Positions 15,124 to 23,573 of a stretch of DNA of 64,000 nucleotides are shown here, in pieces. The DNA comes from CAWATZ01 sp963784995 (lineage in GTDB: Bacteria; Planctomycetota; Planctomycetia; Gemmatales; Gemmataceae). The stretch spans positions 1,736,001-1,800,000 of the forward strand of contig CAWATZ010000002.1 of the NCBI GenBank assembly GCA_963784995.1, given 5' to 3'. A program made the translations under genes and the position numbers. Numbering within the stretch: position 1 is the first letter of the stretch; the number at the start of each line of letters is the position of its first letter. The notes beneath the pieces are model-generated. The model did no database searches. It had not been told where the DNA came from and worked only from the letters and a program-made list of their open reading frames with translations.

Positions 15124-17655
15124 ATGAGCCGCGACCTTTGCACCTTTGACGAAATCAGCCCGGGGGACATCGAGGAAGTGGGGGGAAAGGGCCTGAGCCT
15201 GGGTCTGATGACCCAGGCCGCTCTGCCCGTCCCGCCGGGATTCTGTGTTACTACGGTCGTGCATCGGCGCCTGCGCGGCCAGGCCCTGGGCCACGATCCC
15301 CATCTGGTTGACAGGATTCGCTCTGCCTGCCAGCGTCTGGGGGACGTTCCGGTCGCGGTGCGGTCGTCGGCCACGGCGGAGGACTCGGCCGAGACGAGCT
15401 TTGCCGGCCAGCAGGAAACCATCCTGGGAGTTCGCGGCCCCGAGGCCATTTGCTCCGCCATCGAGCGCTGCTGGGCGTCGCTGGACAGCGACCGGGCCCG
15501 GGCCTATCGCCGGCACCAGGGCGTGGACGAGGACAGGCTGGCGATGGCCGTGGTGGTGCAGCGGCTGGTCCCGGCCGAGGTGGCCGGCGTCCTGTTCACG
15601 CGCAATCCGCTCGACGCCGAGGGCAAGACCATGCTGGTCGAGGCCTCCTGGGGCCTGGGCGAGAGCGTGGTGTCCGGCAAGGTGATGCCTGACCGCTTCC
15701 GCCTCGATCACGAAACCGGAGCGGTGCTGGATCGGCAAATCGCGATCAAGACGCACCAGGTCACGGCCGATGGGCCGGGCCCGGTGCCGGAAGAGAAGCA
15801 GCAGCTGCCGTGCCTGGATGACGCCCAGCTGGCCCAGCTTGCCGAACTGGGCCGGCAGGTCGAGACGTTCTACCAGGGGCCGCGGGACGTGGAATGGGCC
15901 TGGGCGGAGGGCCGATTCTGGCTGCTGCAAGCCCGACCGATCACGACCGCCGATGCCGCCGAGCGCGAGCAGGTGCGGCGCGAGGAGATCGCCCGCCTGA
16001 TGGAATTGGCCGAGCCGGCGGGGACGGTGTGGAGTCGCTTCAATCTCTCGGAGATCCTGCCCGAGCCGACACCGATGACCTGGTCGATTGTCCGCCGCTT
16101 CATGTCCGGCAAGGGCGGCTTCGGCCGGATGTACCGCGACCTGGGCTTCGACCCCGACCCGGCCCTGGACGAGGCCGGCGTCTTCGACCTGGTTTGCGGC
16201 CGGCCCTACTGCAACCTCAGCCGGGAACCCCGGCTGCACTATCGGCAGCTGCCTTACGAGCACCCCTTCGCGGCCATCAAGGCTGACCCGCGCCGGGCCC
16301 TGTATCCGCAGCCGGTCCTCAATCCCTCGCGGCAAGGCTGGAAGTTCTGGCTGTGGCTGCCGATCACGCTGCCGGTGGTGTTCATCAAGATGGTCAAAGC
16401 CGGGCTGAAACAACAGTCCCAGGTCCTGAACTTTCCGAAGCGATTCCGCGGGGAGATCATCCCGGAGTTTGTGCGTCAGACCGAGGCCGAGCGATCCCAG
16501 GATCTGTCCGGATTGAGCGAGCAAGCGTTGCTGGAGCGGTTGCACCTCTGGATTGATCGGACGCTGAACGAGTTCGCCCGGGAGAGCCTGAAGCCGACCG
16601 CTCTGGCCGCCCTGGCGATGGCCCGACTCGAACAGAAGCTGGCCGTGGTCCTGGGCAAGGAAAAGGCCCAGGAGGAGGTGCGCAGCCTGGTCATGGGCGT
16701 CCACCCCGACAGGGAGGCCGACCTTCCGAAGGCCGTGCGCGAGGTGGCAGAAGGCCGGCTGAACCGGGAGCAGTTCCTGGAGCGCTTCGGCCATCGCGGC
16801 AACCAGGAGATGGAGCTATCCCGGCCGCGCTGGTCCGAGGACCCCTCAACGCTGGAGCGAATGTTTGCTGTGCCGTCGTCGGGCGAGCGGTGCGGCGTCA
16901 GCCCGCCGGTAGAAGTCTCGGAGCGGCACCGGCCCGCTGAGGCCGCGCCGCTCGCCGAGGTGATTTCCTCCTGGGATCGGCTGATTGCCGAGGGCAAGCT
17001 GAACCAGGCCCAGCAGGCGCTGGTCAAGGCCGACCTGGACACAGCGACAACGCACCTGGCCCTGCGCGAGACGGCCAAGCACCACCTGATGCGCGGCTAT
17101 GCCCTGATCCGGCGAATCCTGGTGGAGCTGGATCGGCGACGCCGACTGGGCGGCGGCCTTTTTTATCTCGAACTGGAGGAATTGCCCCGGCTGTTGCAGG
17201 GAGAGGATTTCTCGAAGATCATCGCGGCCCGCAAGCGTCGGCGGGCGCTGGCTCTGAGTTTGGAGGTGCCGGCCGTGCTGTTCAGCGACGATCTGGAGGC
17301 GATCGGCCGGCCGGCACCGGTCACCAGCACCGACGTGCAGTTGCACGGCGTGGCCCTGTCGGCCGGTGTTGCCGAGGCCCCGGCCCTGGTGCTGGAACAG
17401 CCGCTGACCGAGGAGTTACCGGGACATCCCTACGTGCTGGTGTGCCCCTCGACCGACCCGGCCTGGGTGCCGCTGTTCGTCCAGGCGAAGGGGCTGGTGA
17501 TGGAGACGGGAGGCGTGCTGTCGCACGGGGCCATCGTGGCACGCGAGTTCGGCCTGCCGGCGGTGGCGGGACTGCCGGGAATCACACGGATACTGCGGAC
17601 GGGGCAGCGCCTGCGGGTCGATGGCGTGCATGGGACCGTGACAGTGCTGGGATGA
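15124..17655 (+). CDS. Phosphoenolpyruvate synthase/rifampicin phosphotransferase-like enzyme
   Basis: An 843-residue enzyme with the three-part plan of dikinases in the rifampicin-phosphotransferase order: an N-terminal ATP-grasp domain (VGGKGLSLG, PVPPGFCVTT, VAVRSSATAEDS, FAGQQET, VEASWGLGE), a variable middle domain (~330-720), and a C-terminal swivelling phosphohistidine domain with the catalytic histidine in GGVLSHGAIVAREFGLP near residue 800. It transfers phosphates from ATP via His to pyruvate or to another hydroxyl acceptor. The variable domain argues against a housekeeping PpsA. Residues ~586-611 are encoded by an inserted palindrome (16881-16956), so this loop is probably dispensable. 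The substrate cannot be read from the sequence. Confidence 0.8.
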   Translation: MSRDLCTFDEISPGDIEEVGGKGLSLGLMTQAALPVPPGFCVTTVVHRRLRGQALGHDPHLVDRIRSACQRLGDVPVAVRSSATAEDSAETSFAGQQETILGVRGPEAICSAIERCWASLDSDRARAYRRHQGVDEDRLAMAVVVQRLVPAEVAGVLFTRNPLDAEGKTMLVEASWGLGESVVSGKVMPDRFRLDHETGAVLDRQIAIKTHQVTADGPGPVPEEKQQLPCLDDAQLAQLAELGRQVETFYQGPRDVEWAWAEGRFWLLQARPITTADAAEREQVRREEIARLMELAEPAGTVWSRFNLSEILPEPTPMTWSIVRRFMSGKGGFGRMYRDLGFDPDPALDEAGVFDLVCGRPYCNLSREPRLHYRQLPYEHPFAAIKADPRRALYPQPVLNPSRQGWKFWLWLPITLPVVFIKMVKAGLKQQSQVLNFPKRFRGEIIPEFVRQTEAERSQDLSGLSEQALLERLHLWIDRTLNEFARESLKPTALAALAMARLEQKLAVVLGKEKAQEEVRSLVMGVHPDREADLPKAVREVAEGRLNREQFLERFGHRGNQEMELSRPRWSEDPSTLERMFAVPSSGERCGVSPPVEVSERHRPAEAAPLAEVISSWDRLIAEGKLNQAQQALVKADLDTATTHLALRETAKHHLMRGYALIRRILVELDRRRRLGGGLFYLELEELPRLLQGEDFSKIIAARKRRRALALSLEVPAVLFSDDLEAIGRPAPVTSTDVQLHGVALSAGVAEAPALVLEQPLTEELPGHPYVLVCPSTDPAWVPLFVQAKGLVMETGGVLSHGAIVAREFGLPAVAGLPGITRILRTGQRLRVDGVHGTVTVLG
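16881..16956. repeat. Family A palindrome inserted in frame in the PEP synthase-like gene
   Basis: The left arm (16881-16910) shares the core of the 3935 and 61189 elements, and the right arm (16928-16956) has diverged slightly (GGCCCGCTGAGG instead of GGCGGGCTGACG). The element lies inside the variable domain and keeps the frame, encoding a GERCGVSPPVEV-type segment. A coding copy of an otherwise intergenic element family. Confidence 0.85.
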
Positions 17656-17690
17656 CACCCTCTCTGGGTGCGTGTCTGAGAGAAGCCGGA

Positions 17691-18407
17691 TCAGGGCAAA
17701 GGGGGCTCCGCGCCGGCTGAGGGCGGCAGCAACGCCCGCAGCCGGGCCAGCTCCGCTTCCAGGTCCTTGACGTTCTGTTCCGCCTGCCGCGCTCGCTGCG
17801 CTTCCTCGCGAGCTTGCTCCTCGCGGGTCAGGATCGGTTCGCCGGTTTGCCGATTGATGAGCCGAAGCATCGCCTCCTCTGCGCGGATCAGCAAACCCAG
17901 CTCCTGGCTCACCAGGCTGCCGTCCGGCTCCGGAACAATGCGGCGATAGACGCTGCCGCGCAGCTGGAACCCTTGAAATCCCGGTCGCAGATAAGCATTC
18001 TCGGGGTCGAAGAGGAAATACTCCTTGACTCCCAGCTCCTCGTAGAGGAGATGTTTCGCGAAGAGATCTTCTTGCCAGTTGCCTTCCGACACCATCTCGA
18101 AGATCACGGTCGGAATGGCCCCGTTTTCCTGCCAGGAAAAGAAGGAACGCTTGTGGCGCTGGCCGACTCCCGGAATCACCATCATGTCGGGGGCGCAGCG
18201 AGCCGCCGGGTCGCCTTCTCTCCAATACCAAAACATGTCGATGGCGAGATAGATCTCGGGACGATTCTGAAACCAATCCTGCAACGCCTGGAAAAGCAAG
18301 ATGATTGCCATCGCATGCAGGGGCGTCTCTGCCAGGGGCTGACCGTCCGATGAGGGGTATGTTTGCGCCAAAGCCAGAGCGGCTTCGGTGTCCGAAAGCG
18401 CTGACAT
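17691..18407 (-). CDS. Uma2 family putative restriction-endonuclease-fold protein with coiled-coil tail
   Basis: The 238-residue product matches the Uma2 (PF05685) family, a PD-(D/E)XK nuclease fold expanded in cyanobacteria and planctomycetes. Motifs seen: CAPDMMVIPG (the PD part, near residues 70-79), VIFEMVSEGN (acidic residue plus Ser/Asn, near 100-109), and YEELGVKEYFLFDPE. The last ~50 residues (EEQAREEAQRARQAEQNVKDLEAELARL region) form a predicted coiled coil, a common addition in this family. It converges on the PEP synthase-like gene. Cellular role and target are unknown. Confidence 0.85.
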   Translation of the reverse strand: MSALSDTEAALALAQTYPSSDGQPLAETPLHAMAIILLFQALQDWFQNRPEIYLAIDMFWYWREGDPAARCAPDMMVIPGVGQRHKRSFFSWQENGAIPTVIFEMVSEGNWQEDLFAKHLLYEELGVKEYFLFDPENAYLRPGFQGFQLRGSVYRRIVPEPDGSLVSQELGLLIRAEEAMLRLINRQTGEPILTREEQAREEAQRARQAEQNVKDLEAELARLRALLPPSAGAEPPLP

Positions 18408-18478
18408 CGCTCGACCTCCGTTTCGGTCGATGGTAGCCTAACCCGCCGATCTCCTCCAGCCCAACTATCGTCTGCTCT

Positions 18479-20061
18479 TCACTCCCGCACTTCGCTGCGT
18501 GCGGCCCGAATCGCCTCGCTGGCTGCCCGCGTCGCTGCTCGTCCGCCATCCGGCAGCGGACCCGCCGCCTCAAGCGGTACGGCACAGGCGCAGGCGTCCG
18601 TCCCCAGAACAGCAGCAGCGCACCCAGCCCCACCAGGGGAGTCATGCCGGCCAGGGCCATGCCCAGCGAGTAGGAGCCGGTGACCATGACCGATTCGCCA
18701 GCCAGCTCATGCATCAGCGCCTGCGCCAGCCAGCTGACGCAGCCCAGCGCCCCGGTCAGCTTGCCCTGGTGCCGGACCGTCAGCTCCTGGCTCAGTGAGT
18801 AGTAGACCGGGAAGACGGCCAGCGCGGCAAAGGCCATCACCAGCAGCACGCCCAGCAGCACGGGTCCGGCCGGCAGCACGGCGGCGACCAGGGCCAGACA
18901 GCAGGTCGCGGCGCCAACGGTCAGGATCAGCACCCGGCTGCCATGCACGCTCAGGCCCCGCCGGACCAGGGCCAGGGCGACGAAACCTACCAGCAGCGAG
19001 CCCAGGTCGCTGGCCAGGAAGTAGAAGGTGTTGAACAGGCGCGATTGATCCGACGTGTAATGGTGCTGGTTGATCAGGAACCGGGGCATCCACGCCCGCA
19101 AGAAGTGCCAGTTGACGTTGAGCGTGATGACCAGGGCCGCCAGCACCCAGAAGCGCTGGAGGAACAGCCAGCGTGGCATGCGTGGTTCGGTGAGGGTGGC
19201 CGGCAGGCCGGCGTCCCCATCTTCGCTCCGATCGCGTGTGCTCCGCTCCAGCCAGCGATAGACGCACGTCATTCCCAGAATCGTGGTCAGCACCGTCCCA
19301 CCCAGAGGCACCCAGGCAAACGTCTTGCCCTGTTTGTCCACCGGCGAGCAGAACCAGTGGACGACCATGTCCAGGGCCAGCAGCGCGACCAGGGGGCCCA
19401 GAATGTTCAGCACCGAAAGTGCGGCACGGTCGCGCGGCACTTCCAGGTCTTGCTTGCGGACGCTGGCCAGCCAGAAAATGGTCCAGAACATCCCCAGGGT
19501 CCCTGCAACCATGAACGGATAGCGCCAGCTGCCGGTCTTCTTCAGCAGGAACGTCACCAGCAGCGGCGTGATCACCGCCCCGATGGCCGCTCCGCTCTGG
19601 AGGATGCCGTTGCCCAGCGTGCGCTCCGCCGGGGTAAGGATGCGCTGGGTGGTGCGCAGGGCGCAGGACCAGTGGCCAGCCTCGGCCAGGCCCAGCAGGA
19701 AGCGAAAGAGCAGCAGGTCAGCGAAGCCCTGGGCCAGCCCCGTGGCAAAGCCGGCCAGCGACCAGGCGATCACCGCCAGCGGGTAGACCAGGCGCACGTT
19801 GACCCGGTCCGCCACGAAGCCCATCACAATGGCCCCGATTGCAAAGGCCCGACCAAACGCCGACTCCAGCAGCCCGTAATCGCGCTCCGTCAGCCCGAAG
19901 GCATCCATGATCTCCTGGCTCATCTGGTTGATGGTCAGCCGATCCACGTAGTTGATCGTAGTGGCCAGCAGCAGCAGAGCGCAGATCCACCATTTCCAGG
20001 CAGGACCGCGGTCGTGAAGACGGACATCGAGGGAGGGATTGCGCATCGGATTGACCGCCAT
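18479..20061 (-). CDS. MFS transporter of the hexuronate/organic-anion (ACS) type (3' frameshift)
   Basis: A 12-helix major facilitator: NYVDRLTINQMSQEI after helix 1, the cytoplasmic loop GFVADRVNVRL (motif A region), GLAEAGHWSC in helix 4 and LGNGILQSGAAIGAV in helix 5, all typical of the ExuT/anion:cation symporter group. The uninterrupted frame stays open for 881 codons and crosses the Uma2 gene, which is implausible. Adding one base near 18580, after GRTPAPVP, continues in a frame that ends at the TGA at 18479-18481, 71 bases before Uma2, and gives 527 residues with a sensible tail (EAAGPLPDGG). The substrate is unknown, probably a sugar acid. Confidence 0.8.
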
Positions 20062-20200
20062 TACGGAGGGAAACTGTCAGCAGTCTAACCGAGAGCGACC
20101 AGAAGGGGAAGAAGCGACCCCCGAAAAAACGACCAGCCCCGCAAGCGGTGGTGGGAGAGTTGGCTTGCGGGGCCCAGCGAATTCCGGGAGGGTAGTGCCC

Positions 20201-20386
20201 TCAGGCACAAGTGTAAGCGGGTTCAGTCCTCTGTAAATCTTCGTCTTTGCGGCTCATCTCATCCAGGATGACCGGATGCCAGGCGAGCTGTTCGCGCTGC
20301 GAGCGGGGCACGTAATTCTCACGGGCCCAGCGACGCAGCCGCAGCTCCTCGATAAAGTCAAGCTCCGCCGCCACACTGCTTAGCAT
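20201..20386 (-). CDS. Small hypothetical protein
   Basis: Sixty-one residues from the ATG at 20386, with AAGGA about 10 bases upstream. The sequence (AELDFIEELRLRRWARENYVP, then WHPVILDEMSRKDEDL) is helical, charged and well balanced, as in real small proteins. The family is unknown to me. It lies between the MFS and HD-domain genes on the same strand. Confidence 0.5.
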   Translation of the reverse strand: MLSSVAAELDFIEELRLRRWARENYVPRSQREQLAWHPVILDEMSRKDEDLQRTEPAYTCA

Positions 20387-20563
20387 AACCTTCCGTCCTT
20401 CTGAAAACACCTTGGGTTGGGAGAGACTACACTTCGGATTGAAGTATAGGGAAATCAGCGCATTCGACAAGGAAGAAACCAGTTTTTTTCCGAGGATTTC
20501 ACTTGACGGCTTCCGTCCCGGAGTTTTCTGCCGAGCTTGCGCTGGCCACAAACTCAACCTGGT

Positions 20564-21232
20564 TTATCTATCCTGGTGTTCACGAGGACTTTCCAGCCGC
20601 TCCAGCTCGCGGCCCAAATTGCTCCTTGCCGTGTCCTCAAGGTGCTGATAATGGGTATCGGTCCCGAACAGCCGGGAGCGTTGCAAAAAACGCCGCAGCA
20701 CCTGGGCCCGGCCGCTGCGGTAGCCCTCTTCCGCGACCCAGGCATATTCCTGGCGGATCTGGCGGGCGTAGTCGTCGTAGCGGGCCGGCTCCGCTCCCAG
20801 GATGGCCAGGTCGGCGTCGAGCAGCGCCTGCCCGACCCGGTCGTCCGGCGTCGTTTGATGCGTCTTGGTCAGCAGGATCAGCCGGGCCGTTTCTTCCCGC
20901 ACCTGAGAGGGCCAGCCCAGGAAGGTCAGCGCTTCCCGGGCCAGGTCGGCGCTGCGTTCCTCGTTCTCCTTGCTGCGGCTGTCATAGACCGCGTCGTGAT
21001 ACCAGACGGCCAGCTGCACGGCCGGCAAGGACGCCTCCGGAAGAGCGAGCTGTTCCAGCGTCTCGAACATGGCTTCCAGGTGGGCCAGGGTGTGGTAGTG
21101 CCTCTCCGGGGCGGAATAGGCGGCCACCAGGTCAGCGCCTCGGGCCTCGACCAGCTCGGCTGGTGCCGACACGAGAGCCTGAAGCCGACGCCAGCGGCTC
21201 AGCAACCGGGCGGCGCGATCCTGGCTCGACAT
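20564..21232 (-). CDS. HD-domain metal-dependent phosphohydrolase (predicted)
   Basis: A 222-residue protein with an HD-type fold: Y[HH]TLAHLEAMF near residues 46-55 (metal-binding His), VWYHDAVYD near 76-84 (the HD pair), ENEERSADLA and LLTKTH near 112-117, and DADLAILG near 131-138 with the last metal-binding Asp. This matches the family of predicted metal-dependent HD hydrolases of ~200 residues found widely in bacteria. The start at 21232 (ATG) excludes the upstream ~60 codons that read through the palindrome at 21277-21363. Substrate not known. Confidence 0.82.
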   Translation of the reverse strand: MSSQDRAARLLSRWRRLQALVSAPAELVEARGADLVAAYSAPERHYHTLAHLEAMFETLEQLALPEASLPAVQLAVWYHDAVYDSRSKENEERSADLAREALTFLGWPSQVREETARLILLTKTHQTTPDDRVGQALLDADLAILGAEPARYDDYARQIRQEYAWVAEEGYRSGRAQVLRRFLQRSRLFGTDTHYQHLEDTARSNLGRELERLESPREHQDR

Positions 21233-21276
21233 GACGGGTTCCTCCGGACGGTGTCCCGCTCGGTTTTGGCAGGCCC

Positions 21277-21363
21277 GCCGAGCCGCGCACGCAGCGCAGC
21301 GGAGTAAGCGGTCCGGAAGCCCGCAGGGCCGCTTACTCCGCTGCGCTGCGTGCGCGGCTCGGC
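21277..21363. repeat. Perfect palindrome, 34-bp arms (family C)
   Basis: Arms at 21277-21310 and 21330-21363 are exact reverse complements and share their sequence with the larger element at 59878-59977 and with a single arm at 38360-38390. It lies between divergent genes (the HD hydrolase and the repeat-rich secreted protein). Confidence 0.92.
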
Positions 21364-21525
21364 AACTGCAACGTGGTTCCCTTTCCGGACCGCTGGACAA
21401 AACCGGGGACATTGATACTGTAAATAGTGGGAATCGACCAACGAAATGTTAGATTCGGCAAACTCGGTCGTCCAAGCTGGTTGCCGAAGCTGTTGCCACT
21501 AATCCTCTGCTGACGAGCGTAAAAC

Positions 21526-22545
21526 ATGCCGCAATCGATCAGGGTTTCGCGTCTGGGTGTTCGCTGGCTGACGCTGGCCGTCTTGCTGGCCTCCACGAGC
21601 GGGTTGAGTCTGGCCCAGGAGGGCAAGGTCCAGTCGCCCGAGTGGAAGTTCGGCTTTGACCTGGCCGCCCGCAAGGCCGGCGAGAAGCAATTTTCCAAGG
21701 ACACCAAGAAATACGGAGTCGAGGCCTTCCTCGATCCCAACCGCAACAAGCTGATCTACGTCTCCGAGACCGGGTCCATCGCCGTCCTGCCCGCTCCCGG
21801 CGCTCTGCCGGCCGGCAAGGCCAAGGACCCCGAATGGATCAACGCGATGGAGCTGCGGGTGCGCAAGGTCGGCGAGCCGGACTTTACCGAGAAGACCAAG
21901 AAATACAGCCTGGAAGTGTACAAGGACGAGAACACCGGCAACCTGATCTACGTATGCGAAACCGGCTCCCTCGCCGTGGTTCCCGGCCGCTCGGCCGAAC
22001 TGGCTCGGGGCAAGGTGCCGGAGTGGAAGCACGCCATGGAGCTGAAAGGCCGCAAGGCCGGCGAGAAGGAATTCGAGACGGCCCGCAAGCACGCCGTCGA
22101 GGTCTTCCGCGATGAGAACACCGGCAATCTGGTCTACGTAACCGACGTCGGCGACATCTCCGTGCTGGCCGGCGTGGCGGCCAGGGACGACAAGGAAAAG
22201 CCGACCTGGAAGCACGCGATGGAAGTACGCGTCCGCAAGGGCGGCGACCCCGATTTCAACGACAAGACCCCCAAGATCGGCATCGAGGTCTTCCAGGACA
22301 GCAACACCGGCAAGCTGGTTTATCTGTCCGATGCCGGCCTGATCTCCACCCCGGCGACGCTGACCATCATCGGCAAGGACAAGGCCCCCGAGTGGCAGTA
22401 CGGCGTGGACATCAAGGCTCGCAAGGCCGGCGACACCGACTGGGAGAAGGCGCGCCGGCTGGGCATCGAGGTCTTCATCGACGAGAACACGGGTGGTCTG
22501 CTGTACGTTGCGGACTCCGGGGCCCTCGCGGCGGTGGCGAAGTAA
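21526..22545 (+). CDS. Secreted protein of five ~60-residue tandem repeats
   Basis: A 339-residue protein with a signal peptide (cleavage after SLAQ near residue 31) followed by five repeats starting with PEWKFGFDLAARKAG, PEWINAMELRVRKVG, PEWKHAMELKGRKAG, PTWKHAMEVRVRKGG and PEWQYGVDIKARKAG. Each continues with an aromatic or Phe plus acid-rich helix, a GVE-V/A-F segment, and [DEN]ENTGNLIYVxExGxxAV. The pattern W-x3-[MV]-[ED]-x-[RK]-x-RK-x-G is conserved throughout. The fold looks like beta-strands separated by turns. I do not recognise the domain by name. Its location suggests a periplasmic or surface protein. Confidence 0.8.
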   Translation: MPQSIRVSRLGVRWLTLAVLLASTSGLSLAQEGKVQSPEWKFGFDLAARKAGEKQFSKDTKKYGVEAFLDPNRNKLIYVSETGSIAVLPAPGALPAGKAKDPEWINAMELRVRKVGEPDFTEKTKKYSLEVYKDENTGNLIYVCETGSLAVVPGRSAELARGKVPEWKHAMELKGRKAGEKEFETARKHAVEVFRDENTGNLVYVTDVGDISVLAGVAARDDKEKPTWKHAMEVRVRKGGDPDFNDKTPKIGIEVFQDSNTGKLVYLSDAGLISTPATLTIIGKDKAPEWQYGVDIKARKAGDTDWEKARRLGIEVFIDENTGGLLYVADSGALAAVAK

Positions 22546-22585
22546 CGAAGGCGAGCCGGGAGCGTCAGCTCCCGGAGCGATTTCT

Positions 22586-22654
22586 GAAGGCGAGCCGGGA
22601 GCGTCAGCGACTGGAGCAACCTGCTCCGGTCGCTGACGCTCCCGGCTCGCCTTC
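22586..22654. repeat. Near-perfect palindrome with an extra direct copy
   Basis: Arms 22586-22618 and 22622-22654 (33 bases, one mismatch) surround a three-base loop. The left-arm sequence GAAGGCGAGCCGGGAGCGTC also occurs directly upstream at 22547-22566, followed by its own short inverted repeat, so the region holds 1.5 copies of the element. It lies just after the five-repeat gene stop. Confidence 0.88.
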
Positions 22655-22692
22655 TCGTTTGTCCTTCTCAGCCAACGAGGAAGGTCCACCCG

Positions 22693-22839
22693 GTGTTCTG
22701 TCCCGAATTGTGGGACTTCACTGTGGTCATTGGTGTCCTGCTCGTCCAGGAAGGAGAGGAGGGGAGCCACGAGTACATCGACGTTCCCGCGCTCCCCTGG
22801 ACGGAGCGGGCGGACGAACAGACCATCGGGTCCGGTTAG
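22693..22839 (+). CDS. Short ORF with a good ribosome binding site, unknown function
   Basis: A 48-codon frame starting at GTG 22693, nine bases after GAGGAAGG. It encodes FCPELWDFTVVIGVLLVQEG followed by SHEYIDVPALPWTERADEQ, a balanced composition with a hydrophobic strand. It could be a genuine small gene or a remnant of a larger one. It is too short to classify. Confidence 0.35.
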   Translation: MFCPELWDFTVVIGVLLVQEGEEGSHEYIDVPALPWTERADEQTIGSG

Positions 22840-23107
22840 CCGCGACGCGGAGCCGCGAGGAACGAGCGGCGCAGCGGAGCGCGGGCCAGGCTACGCTTCG
22901 CCTGCCAGCCTGCGTGCCAACTTTTTTCTGGGGTGGCTGACAGCCAGAACGTGCCCATCGCTGACGGACGGGTGCCACGGGGCGTCATTTGCGTGCCTGC
23001 CTGCCAGTTGTCAAGGTGTTCGGGAGCTGGCTGCCAGGCAGCCACCGCCATCTCCTGGCAGCCATTTCCGTTCCCGGGAGACTTGCTGAGGGCCCTCCAC
23101 CGCTCCG

Positions 23108-23136
23108 TTGACAGACGGTCCTGTGTCGGATAAAAT
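23108..23136 (+). promoter_or_regulatory. Near-consensus sigma-70 promoter for the defence-like operon
   Basis: TTGACA at 23108-23113 and TAAAAT at 23131-23136 are separated by exactly 17 bases, matching the -35/-10 consensus closely. The start codon of the first gene is 36 bases after the -10 box. This is unusually canonical for this genome and suggests strong constitutive transcription, or a site easily recognised after transfer. Confidence 0.8.
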
Positions 23137-23171
23137 TATTGCAATTAATTCGACATGGGAGGCTTCTTCTT

Positions 23172-23573
23172 GTGCGGTCAGAAGTGGGAGACAAGGTGCG
23201 GATCAAAGCTGGGGACCACTCCGGCGAGCGCGGCTTGATCAAGCAATGCGGTGGCGATAAGCTCGTGGTTCAGCTGGAGGAATCCGGACAGATCATACAC
23301 GTTGATTCGGAAGCCGTCACCAATTACAGCCTGGCGGCACGAAAGGCATGGGTGACTGGGCCGAATCGTGCCGTGGGGCGACGGAAGGGGACCAGGCTCT
23401 GCGACAGAGTTTCCGTCACACTACGGATCGATCGGGAGTTGTGGCAGCGTTTCCTGGAGATGGAGAAGGCCGGCCAGATCGAGGACCGCACTGCGGCAAT
23501 CAACAGCTGGTTGCGGCAGAAACTGGGGGAACTGGACAGCGAGGAGCGTCAGAGTTCATGCCCAAGAAAGTGA
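23172..23573 (+). CDS. KOW-like plus ribbon-helix-helix small protein
   Basis: A 133-residue product starting at GTG 23172, eight bases after GGGAGG. The first ~45 residues (VGDKVRIKAGDHSGERGLIK, then GDKLVVQLEESGQIIHV) resemble a KOW/SH3-like motif as in NusG and ribosomal proteins. The last ~50 (RVSVTLRIDRELWQRFLEME, then DRTAAINSWLRQKL) fit a ribbon-helix-helix DNA-binding domain. Being first in the operon and close to the promoter, it may autoregulate the cluster or bind nucleic acid for it. The next gene overlaps by 16 bases, so translation is coupled. Both domain calls are by eye and moderately certain. Confidence 0.6.
   Translation: MRSEVGDKVRIKAGDHSGERGLIKQCGGDKLVVQLEESGQIIHVDSEAVTNYSLAARKAWVTGPNRAVGRRKGTRLCDRVSVTLRIDRELWQRFLEMEKAGQIEDRTAAINSWLRQKLGELDSEERQSSCPRK

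Noticed and set aside
17416..20061. An 881-residue MFS fusion spanning the Uma2 gene
   Set aside because: A fusion would overwrite a recognisable gene in another frame. A one-base correction near 18580 gives a normal transporter ending before Uma2.
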